Shown in pieces: positions 32,135-42,256 of a DNA stretch of 64,000 bases. The notes under the pieces were generated by a model. The model was not told where the DNA came from and did not search any database. It saw only the letters and a program-made list of their open reading frames with translations. Both the position numbers and the translations under genes were made by a program. The stretch's first letter is position 1. Each line of letters begins with the position of its first letter. Location: contig OY978100.1 of the NCBI GenBank assembly GCA_963854735.1, positions 124,001 to 188,000 on the forward strand. Reading direction: 5' to 3'. Source of the stretch: Marvania coccoides (Eukaryota; Chlorophyta; Trebouxiophyceae; Chlorellales; Chlorellaceae).

Positions 32135-33859
32135 ATGATCAGCATTCGTCTCGCCGAGCCCCTCACCGGCAGGGGCCGCGCGCTGCAGTCCGCCGCTGGC
32201 GCTTGCCCCATCAACAACGCCACTCCCCGCAGCAGGCAGCCTCCCTCCTCCACCAAGCGCTCCCAGGACAGCAGCCCGTCCCACAACGCGCAGCAGCACG
32301 CACACATTCACGACATGGTGGAGCACTGGCAGGTGGGGAAGACGCCTCTCGGCGATTATCCCGCACAGGCGCAAGATGCGATTCGCAGCGGCTATGGCCG
32401 CAGTAACAAGGCGTTCCCGCTACCGCCGCAGCCGCCGCAGCAGCGAAATACCTTTCCTCCAATCCTCGACACGGTTGTGAAGGTTTTGGAATTTGAGGCG
32501 GGCAAAGGATACACAAATTTCCAAGGCAGGAACGGCGAGCGATTCACGGAGTGGATGACCCGCAACCTCAGCGAACTCAGCGCCGAGTACCGGGCTGCTG
32601 GGGAGCCGGACAAGACGCAGCGGTGCGCCGCGCTGGTCGAGCGGGTGCAGCGCTACCCGGGGCGGCCTGGGCGGTCAGAAAGGTTGGCTGAGTTGCAGTT
32701 GATGGCCGATGAAGTAATGGCGTTGAAACTCCCCACGCCTGTACCTCAGCTTCGCCGCTCCAGGGAAGGGCGTTACGGCGCTGTGCTTGAGCCCTCCAGC
32801 ACCGGAGATTTTGACGCGTTGGCGGCGGAAGCGCACGCAGAGGAGACGTCCATTGCGTCAGTGCCTGTGGAGGCCGGCAGCAGCGGTGAGGGCCCTGGGG
32901 TGGCTGCGCTGGGAGAAGATGAGGTCCCTGAGCACCCAGGGGGTGCTGCGGCGGCTGAGGATGATTACGTAACGGACGGTAAGAAGAAAGTCAAAGCGTC
33001 CACGGTGGCCTTCCGCCAGTCCTTCGCTGCGGCGGCCCAGCGCCAGGCGGAGCTCGCCGGAGACAGGGCGTCCATCGACGCGCTGTCTGGCGGCGAGCAG
33101 CGCACCCAGCAGTGGCTGGATTTGCGGCAGCGGCGGCTCACAGCTTCGGCGTTTTCAAAGGCGCTGGGGTTCTTCGCTGGAGACCGCGTGTCGCTGTGGG
33201 AGGAGAAGCTGGGGCTGCGTGCTCCCTTTGCGGGCAATGAAGCCACCGCGTGGGGCACCCACATGGAGCCCAACGCGCTGTCAGCCTATGAGACGCTCAC
33301 AGGGCGCTCCATCAACAACTGCATGTTCAAGGTGAAGCACGACGACCCCCCGCACGGCTGGATCGGCGCGTCCCCCGATGGACTCATTGGCGGGTTGGGG
33401 GTGTCGCCCTCCTCGCCTGAGGCCGCCGAGCCCCCCGGCATCTTAGAAATCAAGTGTCCGTACAATAAGGGACGGCCAGAGGAGGCGGTGCCCCCCACCC
33501 GCGCCATCTGGTACTACATGCCGCAGCTGCAGGGGCTGATGGACATTTTCGACCGCGAGTGGTGCTCTCTGTACGTGTGGACGGCAGCCAACGGCAGCGT
33601 GGAATTTCGTGTGCCACGCGATCGGGAATACTGGGCGGCCGCGTTTGAGGTGCTGGCGGAGTTCTGGTGGGTGCACGTGGTTCCTGCGAGGCTGGCGCAG
33701 GACGCGGGGGCCACGGCAGAGGAGCTGGAGGTGTACCGACCAAGCGAGAGCCACCCGGCCACTGAGAAGCTGCGGGCTTTGAGCAAGGCGCTGGCGCAGG
33801 ACGCAAAGGGCACGTGGTACCCGCCCGGCAGCGACCCATTGCAGGGGTACAAAAGATAA
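32135..33859 (+). CDS. YqaJ / lambda-exonuclease-fold nuclease
   Basis: Intronless gene, 574 aa. The C-terminal ~260 residues carry a YqaJ-type (phage lambda exonuclease-like) domain: RTQQWLDLRQRRLTASAFSK, LGFFAGDRVSLWEEKLGL, GNEATAWGTHMEPNALSAYE, then the catalytic core GWIGASPDGLIGG and ILEIKCPYNKG (D ... E-x-K) and YYMPQLQGLMDIF with the conserved Gln. The first ~300 residues are low in hydrophobic segments, with a Ser/Arg/Pro-rich N-terminus that could target an organelle, and an acidic/Ala-rich linker before the nuclease. Plants and algae keep nuclear genes of this fold, probably for organelle DNA maintenance; the exact role is inferred. Start chosen as the first ATG after the acceptor-like cgtgcag. 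Confidence 0.82.
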   Translation: MISIRLAEPLTGRGRALQSAAGACPINNATPRSRQPPSSTKRSQDSSPSHNAQQHAHIHDMVEHWQVGKTPLGDYPAQAQDAIRSGYGRSNKAFPLPPQPPQQRNTFPPILDTVVKVLEFEAGKGYTNFQGRNGERFTEWMTRNLSELSAEYRAAGEPDKTQRCAALVERVQRYPGRPGRSERLAELQLMADEVMALKLPTPVPQLRRSREGRYGAVLEPSSTGDFDALAAEAHAEETSIASVPVEAGSSGEGPGVAALGEDEVPEHPGGAAAAEDDYVTDGKKKVKASTVAFRQSFAAAAQRQAELAGDRASIDALSGGEQRTQQWLDLRQRRLTASAFSKALGFFAGDRVSLWEEKLGLRAPFAGNEATAWGTHMEPNALSAYETLTGRSINNCMFKVKHDDPPHGWIGASPDGLIGGLGVSPSSPEAAEPPGILEIKCPYNKGRPEEAVPPTRAIWYYMPQLQGLMDIFDREWCSLYVWTAANGSVEFRVPRDREYWAAAFEVLAEFWWVHVVPARLAQDAGATAEELEVYRPSESHPATEKLRALSKALAQDAKGTWYPPGSDPLQGYKR

Positions 33860-34072
33860 ATTCGTCTTTCTGCTGTAAGGGTTGGTTACATTTTGTGCGG
33901 CGGAGTGAATTTAAAATAAAAATGCGTGAGTAATTTTGAATGAAAATGCATGGAATTTAGTGAGGATGACGCGCAAGATTGGTGTATAGAGAATGGGTAG
34001 GCACGATTATTGGGAAGAGAAGTAAGAACATGTGCAACTTTATTTTCCGCTGCCAGCGCTGAGGAGCATTTC

Positions 34073-34425
34073 TTAACCATCAGTCTCGGTTTCAAGCACG
34101 AAGTTCCCTTCCTCATCTGCAGCGACGATAGCGCCTTCAGTTCTCTGGATGTCGACCTGAATGGATTTGGGGTTGATGCCGATAAACTCGACGTCGGTGG
34201 ACTGCTCCACTTCAGCGTCGCCCAACGGGTCCACGTCAGCAAATGTCTGGCATATGAGAGCGAGAGTAAGGGGACCCGTTAGTCTGGTTAGTTTACAAAG
34301 AAAGAATAACAGTAACTCACGTTGGCCTCGATTTCGACAGTGCTCGGCTTCTTCACGTTGTTCATCGCCGCAGCCACAGCAGCCTCAGACACCGCAGTGA
34401 CGATGAACACCCCGGGCTCTTCTTT

Positions 34426-34458
<33 letters not shown>

Positions 34459-35417
34459 CTCCTCTTCAGCAGAGTCATCGCCCTCTTCTTCGCTCGCCGC
34501 CTTCTCCTCGAGAGCAACGGTGGCCTCCTCGATAGCCCCTTCATCCACCGCCTCCTTGTTCTTGGCAGTTTCTTCCTCCAGCGCTGCAGCCAGCGCCTCG
34601 GGGTCCTTGAGGCCTGAGAGAGCTTCCTTGCTGATGGTAATGTCTTCCTTGGGACTGTCCTCAGCAGCGGTGCCGTCGTCAACAACAGCTTCTTCCTCCA
34701 CCTTGTCGACGACAGCGATGGGCCCAGTCTCCAGCCCGGCCTGAATGATGGACGCTTGGCCTCCGCTGGTCAAAGGCTTGTCCAAGAACTGCAGGACACA
34801 AGAAGGAAAGTCACAGAAAAGGGTGGCAAATTCATGGGCAAATTAAGGAAATGGCAAAGGGGGAAATAGTTCCTTTTTTTTAATGAAAACAATTCCATGC
34901 ATAATGAGATCCAACTCACAGCGGTGGCGTCAGTGATGACGGCAGTTTCCAGGCCATCTTCGATGTCATCGTCAGAGACAATGGCCACTCTGGTCTCGGG
35001 GCGTTTGCCGGTGGCGAACGCGGAGCCTTCAGCAATGATCTGCAAAATAAATGGAATTCAGGAGAATCAAAATGAGCAAGGGCAAAAGGACATTTTCCTC
35101 CGTCGACGTCATAAACTCAAAAAATGTTATTTTAAAAGGGGAAAGGAGCAAAATCTGCTTACCAAGGACGCCTCGACGTCGTTCTTGTCAAGTTCAATCG
35201 CGGGGCGGACCTCGCGGGCGGCAGAGAACTCGGCTCCCCGTCCTAAGACGTCAAGACGCGAAGTAGTTGCCGAGGTTACCTGAGGAACCCCGGGAATCAG
35301 GTCTTCGGCGTCCACATTGATGTTGAGCAGTTCACGGCGTGCGGAAGCCTTGTCAGCGTGTGTGGCTGCCGAGATGCTGAGGAGGGAGAGGAGCAGGAGG
35401 AAAGAGCGGCCGCTCAT
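34073..35417 (-). CDS. Secreted protein A, tandem paralogue pair, acidic
   Basis: Exons 35417-35163, 35039-34920, 34788-34321 and 34246-34073, all phase 0, give 338 aa. Signal peptide MSGRSFLLLLSLLSISAATHA. The shared core with protein B reads IIAEGSAFATGKRPETRVAI, GLETAVITDATA, FLDKPLTSGGQASIIQAGLE. Protein A then has a unique acidic insert of about 100 residues with a run of roughly 14 Glu, before a PGVFIVTAVSEAAVAAAMNN segment and a C-terminal TFADVDPLGDAEVEQSTDVE block. No Cys after the signal peptide and no membrane span. No known family recognised. Extracellular or vacuolar location is inferred from the signal peptide. Confidence 0.72.
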
Positions 35418-36511
35418 TTTTGCTGCCTCTCGCTGGCTATGAATTGGCTGGCAACTAATGCGTGAGAGGAAAAGGTTGCCTTAAAATAGCTGCGATTTGT
35501 CTCAAAACTCTCAGTTTAGAGATCCGCAGGACACGCAGTGTGTGTTCCAACAGAGGCAGCTCTTGGATGGGTTAAAATAGCAAGAAGAAAAAGTCAACGT
35601 CAGGCACCAGCGCGCTCTATTTACACAAGTATAATGTTATGAACGCAGCTCAATTGCGTTTGTGTTAGAAAATTGAATTTACAGAGCTGCAGTGCTGCCG
35701 CTATATAGCGAGACAGTACTCATGAAAAATACAAAGTAAGGCCTACTAAACTAGATTCCCGGTTCAGGCTAACATTCTTCCCGGCGAGGTGGGGGGGGGG
35801 GGGGGGGATTTTCGTTCGTAAGTTATACTTCGTAAAACTGCTGAGAACCCTCTAACTGTGTGTTTAAGTGCCCTAGACACCTGCTACGTATTTATATGCA
35901 GAAAAAATCTTAAAAACTCACTTTAAAATAAAATTTGAGCCACAAGAGACTATTTTTCATACCGACTATTTTTCATACCTTGGGATGCCGCCCGCCTATT
36001 CGATCCAGCAACGATTCGAACGTTTCGTAGCTTGCTACAGGCCCTGTTTCCTTGTAAAGTTTCCTTGACACCGTCGAAAATGGTGATCTGAACTTAATCC
36101 ATTTGAAAATATGCACCCTTTGGGCACTTCCTCGCTTGTTTCGAGGTGGATAAATGCTGTATTTATCGTTTTTACATGAATTAGAGGCTCGCAAGGCTCA
36201 GAAAGGCCAAAATTCAACGTGGACGGTTTTTACGAACGAAACCTAATTTTGCGCCCAAGGGAGGGGGGGGGTTAGCCTGAACCAGGAATCTAGTTTAGTA
36301 GGCCTAAATACCCACGGTGCATTCCATCAATCTTTATTTTCCTTTCAACTATTTAAATTTACATCTTATAATGCCCATGCATGTAAAATTCACGGATGGA
36401 GGTTCATCAAGCTATTATTAGAATAAAATCGTGAATAGATAATGGGATGGTGAGCTAATTAGCTTATGAGCTCCAATCAACTGAATCTACAAGCTGCTAT
36501 GCGTATAAATT
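35418..36511. other. Spacer between the secreted paralogues, holds MITE copy 2
   Basis: Outside the MITE (35740-36304) the DNA is AT-rich. It presumably contains the promoter of protein A on its left and the 3' UTR of protein B on its right. No other gene seen. Confidence 0.5.
35740..36304 (-). mobile_element. MITE copy 2, inverted relative to copy 1
   Basis: 565 bp, nearly identical to 25593-26156 in reverse orientation. The 34-bp terminal inverted repeats differ at one position. Flanked on both sides by TAA (35737-35739 and 36305-36307), a 3-bp target duplication of the T-W-A type used by PIF/Harbinger elements; the GGCC start also fits. Short identical open frames of 60 and 73 codons occur in both copies but show no transposase motif. 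Confidence 0.88.
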
Positions 36512-37544
36512 TCAAGGGGTGGAGGCCAGATCAAAGACAATGCCGCCGGTCTTGGGATCCCTCGCCACAACGTCGCCGAAGCTGGTTTCGAAGGATTCAG
36601 TCCGCAGGGGAGGGTTTTTGATGCTATCAAACGGCAGCTTGATGTTGGTGCCCTGTTCAGCGCGCACCTCGCCTGTGATAGGATTGACATCTGCCAGAGT
36701 ATTTGCCTCGAGGTTCACCTGAGAAGCACCCTTGACGTCGGACTGCAAAGTGAAAATGAAGAAATGACGAATGAGTACATGGGTCGATTAAACGCCTGGT
36801 CCTGTACTCTAAGGGACAGAAACCAAATATGAAAAGCATGTTATTGGGAACTTGACTATTTCCTATTTACCTGGGAGGCAGAGACGGCTGCGTTGGAATC
36901 GGCGGTGACCAGGAGCTTCTGTTTGAGCACTTTGCCGGTCTCGGTCTCCTGCTGGGTGATGAAGGCGGAGGCGCCGGAGAGGAGAGGCTTGTCGACAAAC
37001 CCAGTTCCCCAGGCCTTGATGGTGGTTTCGAGTCCTTTTTCGCTCGCTATGTCGTCCTCAATCACCACGAACGCATCAGGGAATTTGCCGGCGGAAAAGG
37101 CGCTGCCCTCGGCAACCACCTACGTTGTAAAACAGCGAAACACTCACAAAATGGTCAATGGGCATAAACATAGGATGAGGTACGTATTTCTCACCAGGGA
37201 GTTCCGAACACCATTTTTGTCGATGTTTCTCGCCGGGGCGACCTCGATCGCCCGCGCTATCTCCACCCCACGGCCACCAACAATCGCTCCGCCAGCCAGA
37301 GCCGAAGAGAAGATGGGCTGCCCCTCAGGGGCCTCAACTTCGATGATGGGAAGGCCCAACGCACCCCGTCCTGCAAGCTTGGCGGAGGTAAAAATATGAA
37401 CAGCTTGGGAGGAAAGAACCTCGTGATTGAGGCGACGTTGACCCTCCTAAAGTGCAGCCAAAGGGATGGCGTTGCTTATGGGCTTGCTGGCTCACCGAGG
37501 AATGCGATGCAGCAAAGGGCAAGAAGGAAGGCGGGAGTTCGCAT
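36512..37544 (-). CDS. Secreted protein B, tandem paralogue of protein A
   Basis: Exons 37544-37496, 37370-37195, 37119-36871 and 36742-36512 give 234 aa. Signal peptide MRTPAFLLALCCIAFLG. The mature part begins RGALGLPIIEVEAPEGQPIF and has APARNIDKNGVRNSL, matching the EVRPAIELDKNDVEASL region of A. The core VVAEGSAFSAGKFPDAFVVI, GLETTIKAWG, FVDKPLLSGASAFITQQETE aligns with A. The acidic insert of A is absent. The C-terminal LADVNPITGEVRAEQGTNIK matches FADVDPLGDAEVEQSTDVEF. Intron positions agree at two sites and differ at two. Unknown function; secreted by inference. Confidence 0.72.
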
Positions 37545-37969
37545 GGCTGCTTTTGGTCAAAGGGAGCGGCAAGATCTCTTCGAGATCCGAGGCTGAAGCT
37601 CAGTAGGCCGGGTGACAAACGTGAGCAAGCAAAATTATGAAAATTGCTGCGGCTGGAGACCGTCTTCGTCGTTCAAGCCCGCAAACAGTTCTCACAGCCA
37701 ATATTGGGCAGTCGAAACATCAGCCGCCCAGCCAAGGCCCATTTCAAGTGGCAAGTCGTGTATGCTGCGCTCTTGAAAAAAATAACCTTGTTTTTCTTCC
37801 CCCTGCAGGCCGAAGACTCCAAAATGAATGATTCATGTTGTCGCCACGCAAGTGGTGGGTTGTGAGGCCGCGAACACATGACGACAAGTGGTGGATAGCT
37901 GCTATAATTTTTACATCTGTGCTCTTGTTCTCCGTTACCCTCCACCCCGCCGACGTCCCTGCTGATCGG
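37545..37969. other. Divergent intergenic region
   Basis: Between protein B and aldose epimerase. An upstream in-frame ATG at 37835 would add a hydrophobic WWIAAIIFTSVLLFSVTL stretch to the epimerase. Otherwise nothing is seen. Confidence 0.4.
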
Positions 37970-39219
37970 ATGGCACGAGTGCTGAAATCAGGCGGCATCG
38001 AGGTGCACATCCTGCCCACGGGCGCCTCCATTCAAAAGCTCCTAGTGCCAGACGCCGGCGGCGTCGTTGCCGACATCGTGCTGGGATTCGACGCCGAGGC
38101 GACCTACCGGGAAGACAACGCCCCCTACTTTGGCTCCATCGTGGGGCGTTGCGCCAACCGCATCGCCAACGCTTCATTCACTTTAGACGGCCAGCGGTAC
38201 AGCTTGGCAGCCAACAACGGACCCAACTGCCTGCACGGGGGGGTGGTGGGGTTCAACAAGGTGCTGTGGAAGGTGGTGGAGGAGGACACCGAGGAGGATG
38301 GCGCCAGCTTCGTCAAGCTGAGCTACACCAGCTCTGACGGAGAAGAGGCAAGTCTTTTTTTGAACATATATATTTTTCATTCATATTCCCAGTGTACTCC
38401 GACGATGATTAAGCTCGCCTTGTTTTATAAAAACACTGGATGTATTGTTTTTCAAGCTTCCAAATTTATATAAGCTGATTTCCCCCCCGGCAATTCGCAT
38501 TGTACTTTTTACATCTGACCACGTCGTCTCCACTCACCCCACGCGTGCAGGGCTTCCCTGGCACTGTGCACGCCACCGTCACCTACACACTCTCCTCCTC
38601 CGGCCAACTCACAGTCGAAATGGAGGCCAACGTGGATGCCCGCACCCCGGTCAACCTCGCACAGCACTCCTACTTCAACCTGGGGGGCCACAGCAGCGGC
38701 GCCATCCTCTCCCACACTCTGCAGCTGGAGGCGGAGCACTGGACGCCAGTGGACGCCACTCAAATCCCCACCGGCGAAATTTTGTCGGTCAACGGGACTT
38801 CGATGGACTTCAGAGCCGCGCACGCAGTGGGGGACCACATCACGGAGGTGCCAGGCGGCGAGCCCAAGGGATACGACCACAATTACGTGTTGTTTGGGCT
38901 GGGGCCCGACGCTAAAGGAAAGGTGCGGCATGGGATGGCGTATGAGGAGCCACACCTGGCTGCTACTCTGACGGACCCCAACAGCGGGCGGGGGATGCGG
39001 CTATCCACCACTGCCCCCGGGGTTCAGTTGTATACAGGCAACTTTCTGGATGGGACGGTAGCGGGGAAGGAGGGGGTGAAGTATGAGCGGCACGCAGGGC
39101 TGGCGTTGGAGACCCAGGGCTTCCCTAACGCCGTGAACCAGGAAAATTTCCCGTCGGTGGTGATTTCGCCGGGAGAGGTGTACCGGCACGTCATGGTGTA
39201 CGATTTTTTCACAGTGTAG
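37970..39219 (+). CDS. GALM: Aldose 1-epimerase (galactose mutarotase)
   Basis: Interconverts alpha and beta anomers of galactose/glucose. Two exons, 37970-38347 and 38551-39219, 348 aa. The intron is of the rare GC-AG type (GAG/GCAAGT ... gtgcag); joining at it restores the family motif SDGEE-GFPGTVHATVTYTL. Other blocks: FGSIVGRCANRIANASFTLD, NNGPNCLHGG (conserved substrate-site His), VNLAQHSYFNLGGH (catalytic-site His), YDHNYVLFG and the C-terminal LETQGFPNAVNQENFPSVV with the catalytic Glu region near its start. I chose the ATG at 37970 because it gives the usual family length; the upstream alternative would add a membrane-like N-terminus. Confidence 0.92.
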
Positions 39220-39551
39220 TTGGGTGGCAGCTTGTTAGTGGTGACGGCTTGTTTCTTTTTCTTATTCTTTCCTGCCGCTAGCAATACGTTGCCTCCAAGC
39301 AGGTCAAGGACTGTGCAGCTTACCCATTCAAGCAAGTTTAATTTCGCTTTTTTTTTGCCTTTACTTTAAAGTAATAGCAAATTTGCTATTTTCTTTTCGT
39401 GAAACGATTCTTTTTTTTAATTCTTGTTGCGATACATATGTCAAGGGAAAAAATAAAATAAAAGTCAAGAAAAATTGGACGGTACTGGGAATCAGTGCAT
39501 ATGGCGTTGAAGGGGAAAAGGTCGTCTTTATTTTTTTATGCATTTTTTTTT
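39220..39551. other. Convergent 3' regions, nothing seen
   Basis: AT-rich spacer with T and A runs between GALM (+) and the CCHC-SR gene (-). Confidence 0.5.
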
Positions 39552-40250
39552 TCAGTCGCTGCGAGCGGGGGACCTGCTCCTGCTCCTTCGGTGCCTCTTT
39601 TTGCTGCTATGACCACCGCTCTCCTTGCGGTCCCGCCGCTCCTCGCGCTCCTCCCGCCTCCTCTTTTTCTCCTTCCGCCGCCGCTTCTTCTCCTTCTTCT
39701 CCTTCCGCTTCTTCCGCCGCCGCCGTTCGTCCTCAGAATCAGAGGAAGATGAAGAGTCGCTGTCGCTGCTGCCCAGACCGCTCAAGCTGTCCCCCGATGC
39801 CGTCGGCTTGTCTCCTCCTGCTCCTCCAGCTGCTCCAGCATCGCCGCTCTCAGGCTGGAAAAATTTCGAAAACTGGTTGCGGCACTGCTTGGTGAGGTGG
39901 CCCAGCTGGCCGCACACCTTGCAGGCGCCGCGGGTGGCGCCACCGCCCACCGCGCCCTGCAGCTTGGCCAGAGACAGAAGCTCACTGTAGCTGGTGATGG
40001 CGGTGTCAAAACCTCCAGTGGCCAAAACAGCCTCTGCGGCAGCGGCGCGGCGGGCGTCGCTCTTCTTGCGGCCTCCTCCGCCGTGGCTGGGGGCGTTGAT
40101 GAGGGCCTCGACGTTGGCGTTGGCGCCGCGCTCCTCGTTCACGATGCCAATCACATTTTCCCACATGGAAGACCCCTGAAGGGCTGTGCTCGTGCGCACG
40201 CGGTTCTGGGAGGCCTTCAGCACTCCACGGGTGGATACCGTAGCCGGCAT
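39552..40250 (-). CDS. CCHC zinc-knuckle protein with SR tail (splicing-related)
   Basis: Single exon, 232 aa. The N-terminal part has TRGVLKASQNRVRTSTALQG and an Ala-rich helix. A CCHC knuckle lies near residue 110: CKVCGQLGHLTKQC (C-x2-C-x4-H-x4-C), followed by RNQFSKFF. Then a Ser/Asp stretch and a long Lys/Arg/Glu-rich tail ending KKRHRRSRSRSPARSD, an SR-type domain. This layout matches SREK1IP1-like small splicing regulators, nuclear and RNA-binding. The tail is simple sequence, so its length may vary between strains. Exact orthology not established. Confidence 0.75.
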   Translation of the reverse strand: MPATVSTRGVLKASQNRVRTSTALQGSSMWENVIGIVNEERGANANVEALINAPSHGGGGRKKSDARRAAAAEAVLATGGFDTAITSYSELLSLAKLQGAVGGGATRGACKVCGQLGHLTKQCRNQFSKFFQPESGDAGAAGGAGGDKPTASGDSLSGLGSSDSDSSSSSDSEDERRRRKKRKEKKEKKRRRKEKKRRREEREERRDRKESGGHSSKKRHRRSRSRSPARSD

Positions 40251-40513
40251 GGCTGCTAATTGTCTCTGCTGTTAAGAGACAGAAGCTTCTTTGAATCAAT
40301 TTATAAAAAAATGCTGTCGTTTTACGAGTTGAACAATTGTGGTTTCCAGCGCCCACGCTTTGATATTAATTAAAAAAATATTTTATATCAACTGAATGAG
40401 CCAAGGGGGAAGTTGGTGGGTGTGTTTTATATATGACTGTCGGGGAAGAAGAAACGCCCATCGATCGCCATTTCCTTTGCCTGCCCCTTTTTTTCACCCA
40501 AATTTAATTCAAG

Positions 40514-41758
40514 ATGACTATCCCCGCTGCTGAGCCGGTGCGCCACCTACCAAACTTCTATTCTTTTTGCCTATTCCTGTTGGGATCCAATCTCACCGAC
40601 CCCTTCTTTATATTCACGTTTTGCCGCTCCTGCTGCAGGTCTTCCTCATCTACGGTCGTTCTGGATGGATTGGCGGCCAGCTGGGCGAGCTGCTCAAGGC
40701 CCAGGGTGCCAATTTTGAGTACGGAACCGCTCGCTTGGAGGACAGGGCTGCCATCCTCGCTGACATTGAGCGGGTGAGCTGCGCTCTGCACCAAGCAACG
40801 CCGTAGCGGCATATCTCTGCGTTTCCGCCGTCTCGCCGCGCTCTAATTGCCCCTTTGAAAGAAAAACAATTAATAAAGCTTGTTTGCCGCCCACGGTGTC
40901 TCTCCTGCAGGTCAAGCCCACTCACGTGCTCAGCGCTGCCGGCGTCACCGGCCGCCCCAACGTCGACTGGTGTGAGGACCACAAGGTGAGGGGCCTAGAA
41001 GGGGACATCCCTCAGCAAAAGCCCAGTTTGACTCCTTTAAAATTTCTGTTCTAATTCACCGACTCTATGTTCAGATTGAGACCATCCGCGCCAATGTCAT
41101 CGGCTGCCTCAACCTCGCCGACGTGTGCACCCTCAAAGGCATCCACATGACCTACTACGGCACTGGCTGCATTTTCCACTACGACGACGCCCACACCATC
41201 GGTGGTCCCGGCTTCACCGAGGCGGACGACGCCAACTTCACGGGCTCCTACTACTCCCACACCAAGGCTATCGTCGAAAACCTGCTGCGCCAGTACCCCC
41301 AGGTGCTGACCCTGCGCGTGCGCATGCCCATTGTTGCCGATCTCGTCTACCCCCGCAACTTTATCACCAAGATCATCAAGTACGACAAGGTCATCGACAT
41401 CCCCAACTCCATGACTGTGCTGCCCGAGCTGTTGCCCCTGTCCATCGAAATGGCGCGCCGTGGGCTGACCGGCATCATGAACTTCACCAACCCTGGCGCC
41501 GTGTCTCACAACGAGATTCTGCAGATGTACAAAGACTACGTGGACCCTGAGTTCAAGTGGAGCAACTTTACCGTGGAGGAGCAGGCCAAGGTCATCGTGG
41601 CCCCCCGATCCAACAACCTGCTGGAGACTGACCGCATCCGCGGCGAGTTCCCCGAGGTGCTGGGCATCAAGGAGAGCCTCATCAAGTACGTGTTCGAGCC
41701 TGCCGCCGCCAACAAGGAGGCCGTGCTGGCCGCCGTCAAGGAGATGCGCGGACGGTGA
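40514..41758 (+). CDS. UER1: Nucleotide-rhamnose synthase / epimerase-reductase (UER1-like)
   Basis: Bifunctional 3,5-epimerase/4-keto-reductase expected to finish UDP- or dTDP-L-rhamnose synthesis. Four exons, 40514-40537, 40639-40773, 40911-40985 and 41075-41758, give 305 aa, the usual length. Exon 1 encodes only MTIPAAEP. NAD(P)-binding GxxGxxG: YGRSGWIGGQLG. Then THVLSAAGVTGRPNVDWCED, a plant-typical block; YGTGCIFHYDDAH; GSYYSHTKAIVENLL with the catalytic Tyr-x3-Lys; LTLRVRMPIVADLVYPRNFI; and GIMNFTNPGAVSHNEILQMY. The product would feed cell-wall or glycoprotein rhamnosylation. Divergent from the CCHC-SR gene, 263 bp between starts. Confidence 0.93.
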
Positions 41759-42256
41759 AAGAATTTCAATAGAAAGGCGACGAAGTAGGAAGACAGGCGC
41801 CACAAAGCACAGCAGAACGCTGCTGCTGCTTGGAGATGACGATTATAGTAGACTTAACCTACGGTATTGCCATAGGCAATGCGTGATCCTCACTTTTATT
41901 TATTATTATCTCTTCTGCTTTTTGACTTTTTTTTTTTTTTTTTTTTAAACGAAGTACGTCAGTGTGATGATACGTTGTTATAATTTTTACGACGAGTTAA
42001 AAAAACTGCGCCATTCAAAACAGAGCAAAAATGGCGAGGGATAAAAAGTAGCAAACAGAAGCAGTGGTGTCCCACCGACAGGGAGGAAAAATTACAAAAC
42101 TGCAGCGGGTAAGCTAGCCATCATCATGCCGCGCATAGCTGGACAGCAAAGAAAGGAAGTAAGGCGGGGGAAAAAAGAAAAAATGTATGAAAAAGAAGAA
42201 GAAAAAATTTATATATATTTTTTGTCGCTTGAAAAATCAAAATTCATTCGTTTTGT
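41759..42256. other. Convergent 3' regions, simple sequence
   Basis: About 500 bp between UER1 (+) and the rhodopsin kinase (-). Has an ~18-bp T run near 41930 and purine-rich A/G runs near 42170-42210. No gene. Confidence 0.5.

Noticed and set aside
37835..37969. Membrane-anchored version of aldose 1-epimerase starting at 37835
   Set aside because: Family members are soluble and start at the position of the 37970 ATG; the hydrophobic stretch is AT-rich and looks like 5' UTR. Not fully excluded.
41920..41950. Long T run as a terminator or integration scar
   Set aside because: Homopolymer T and A runs are common throughout the AT-rich spacers and introns here; nothing else supports a special role.
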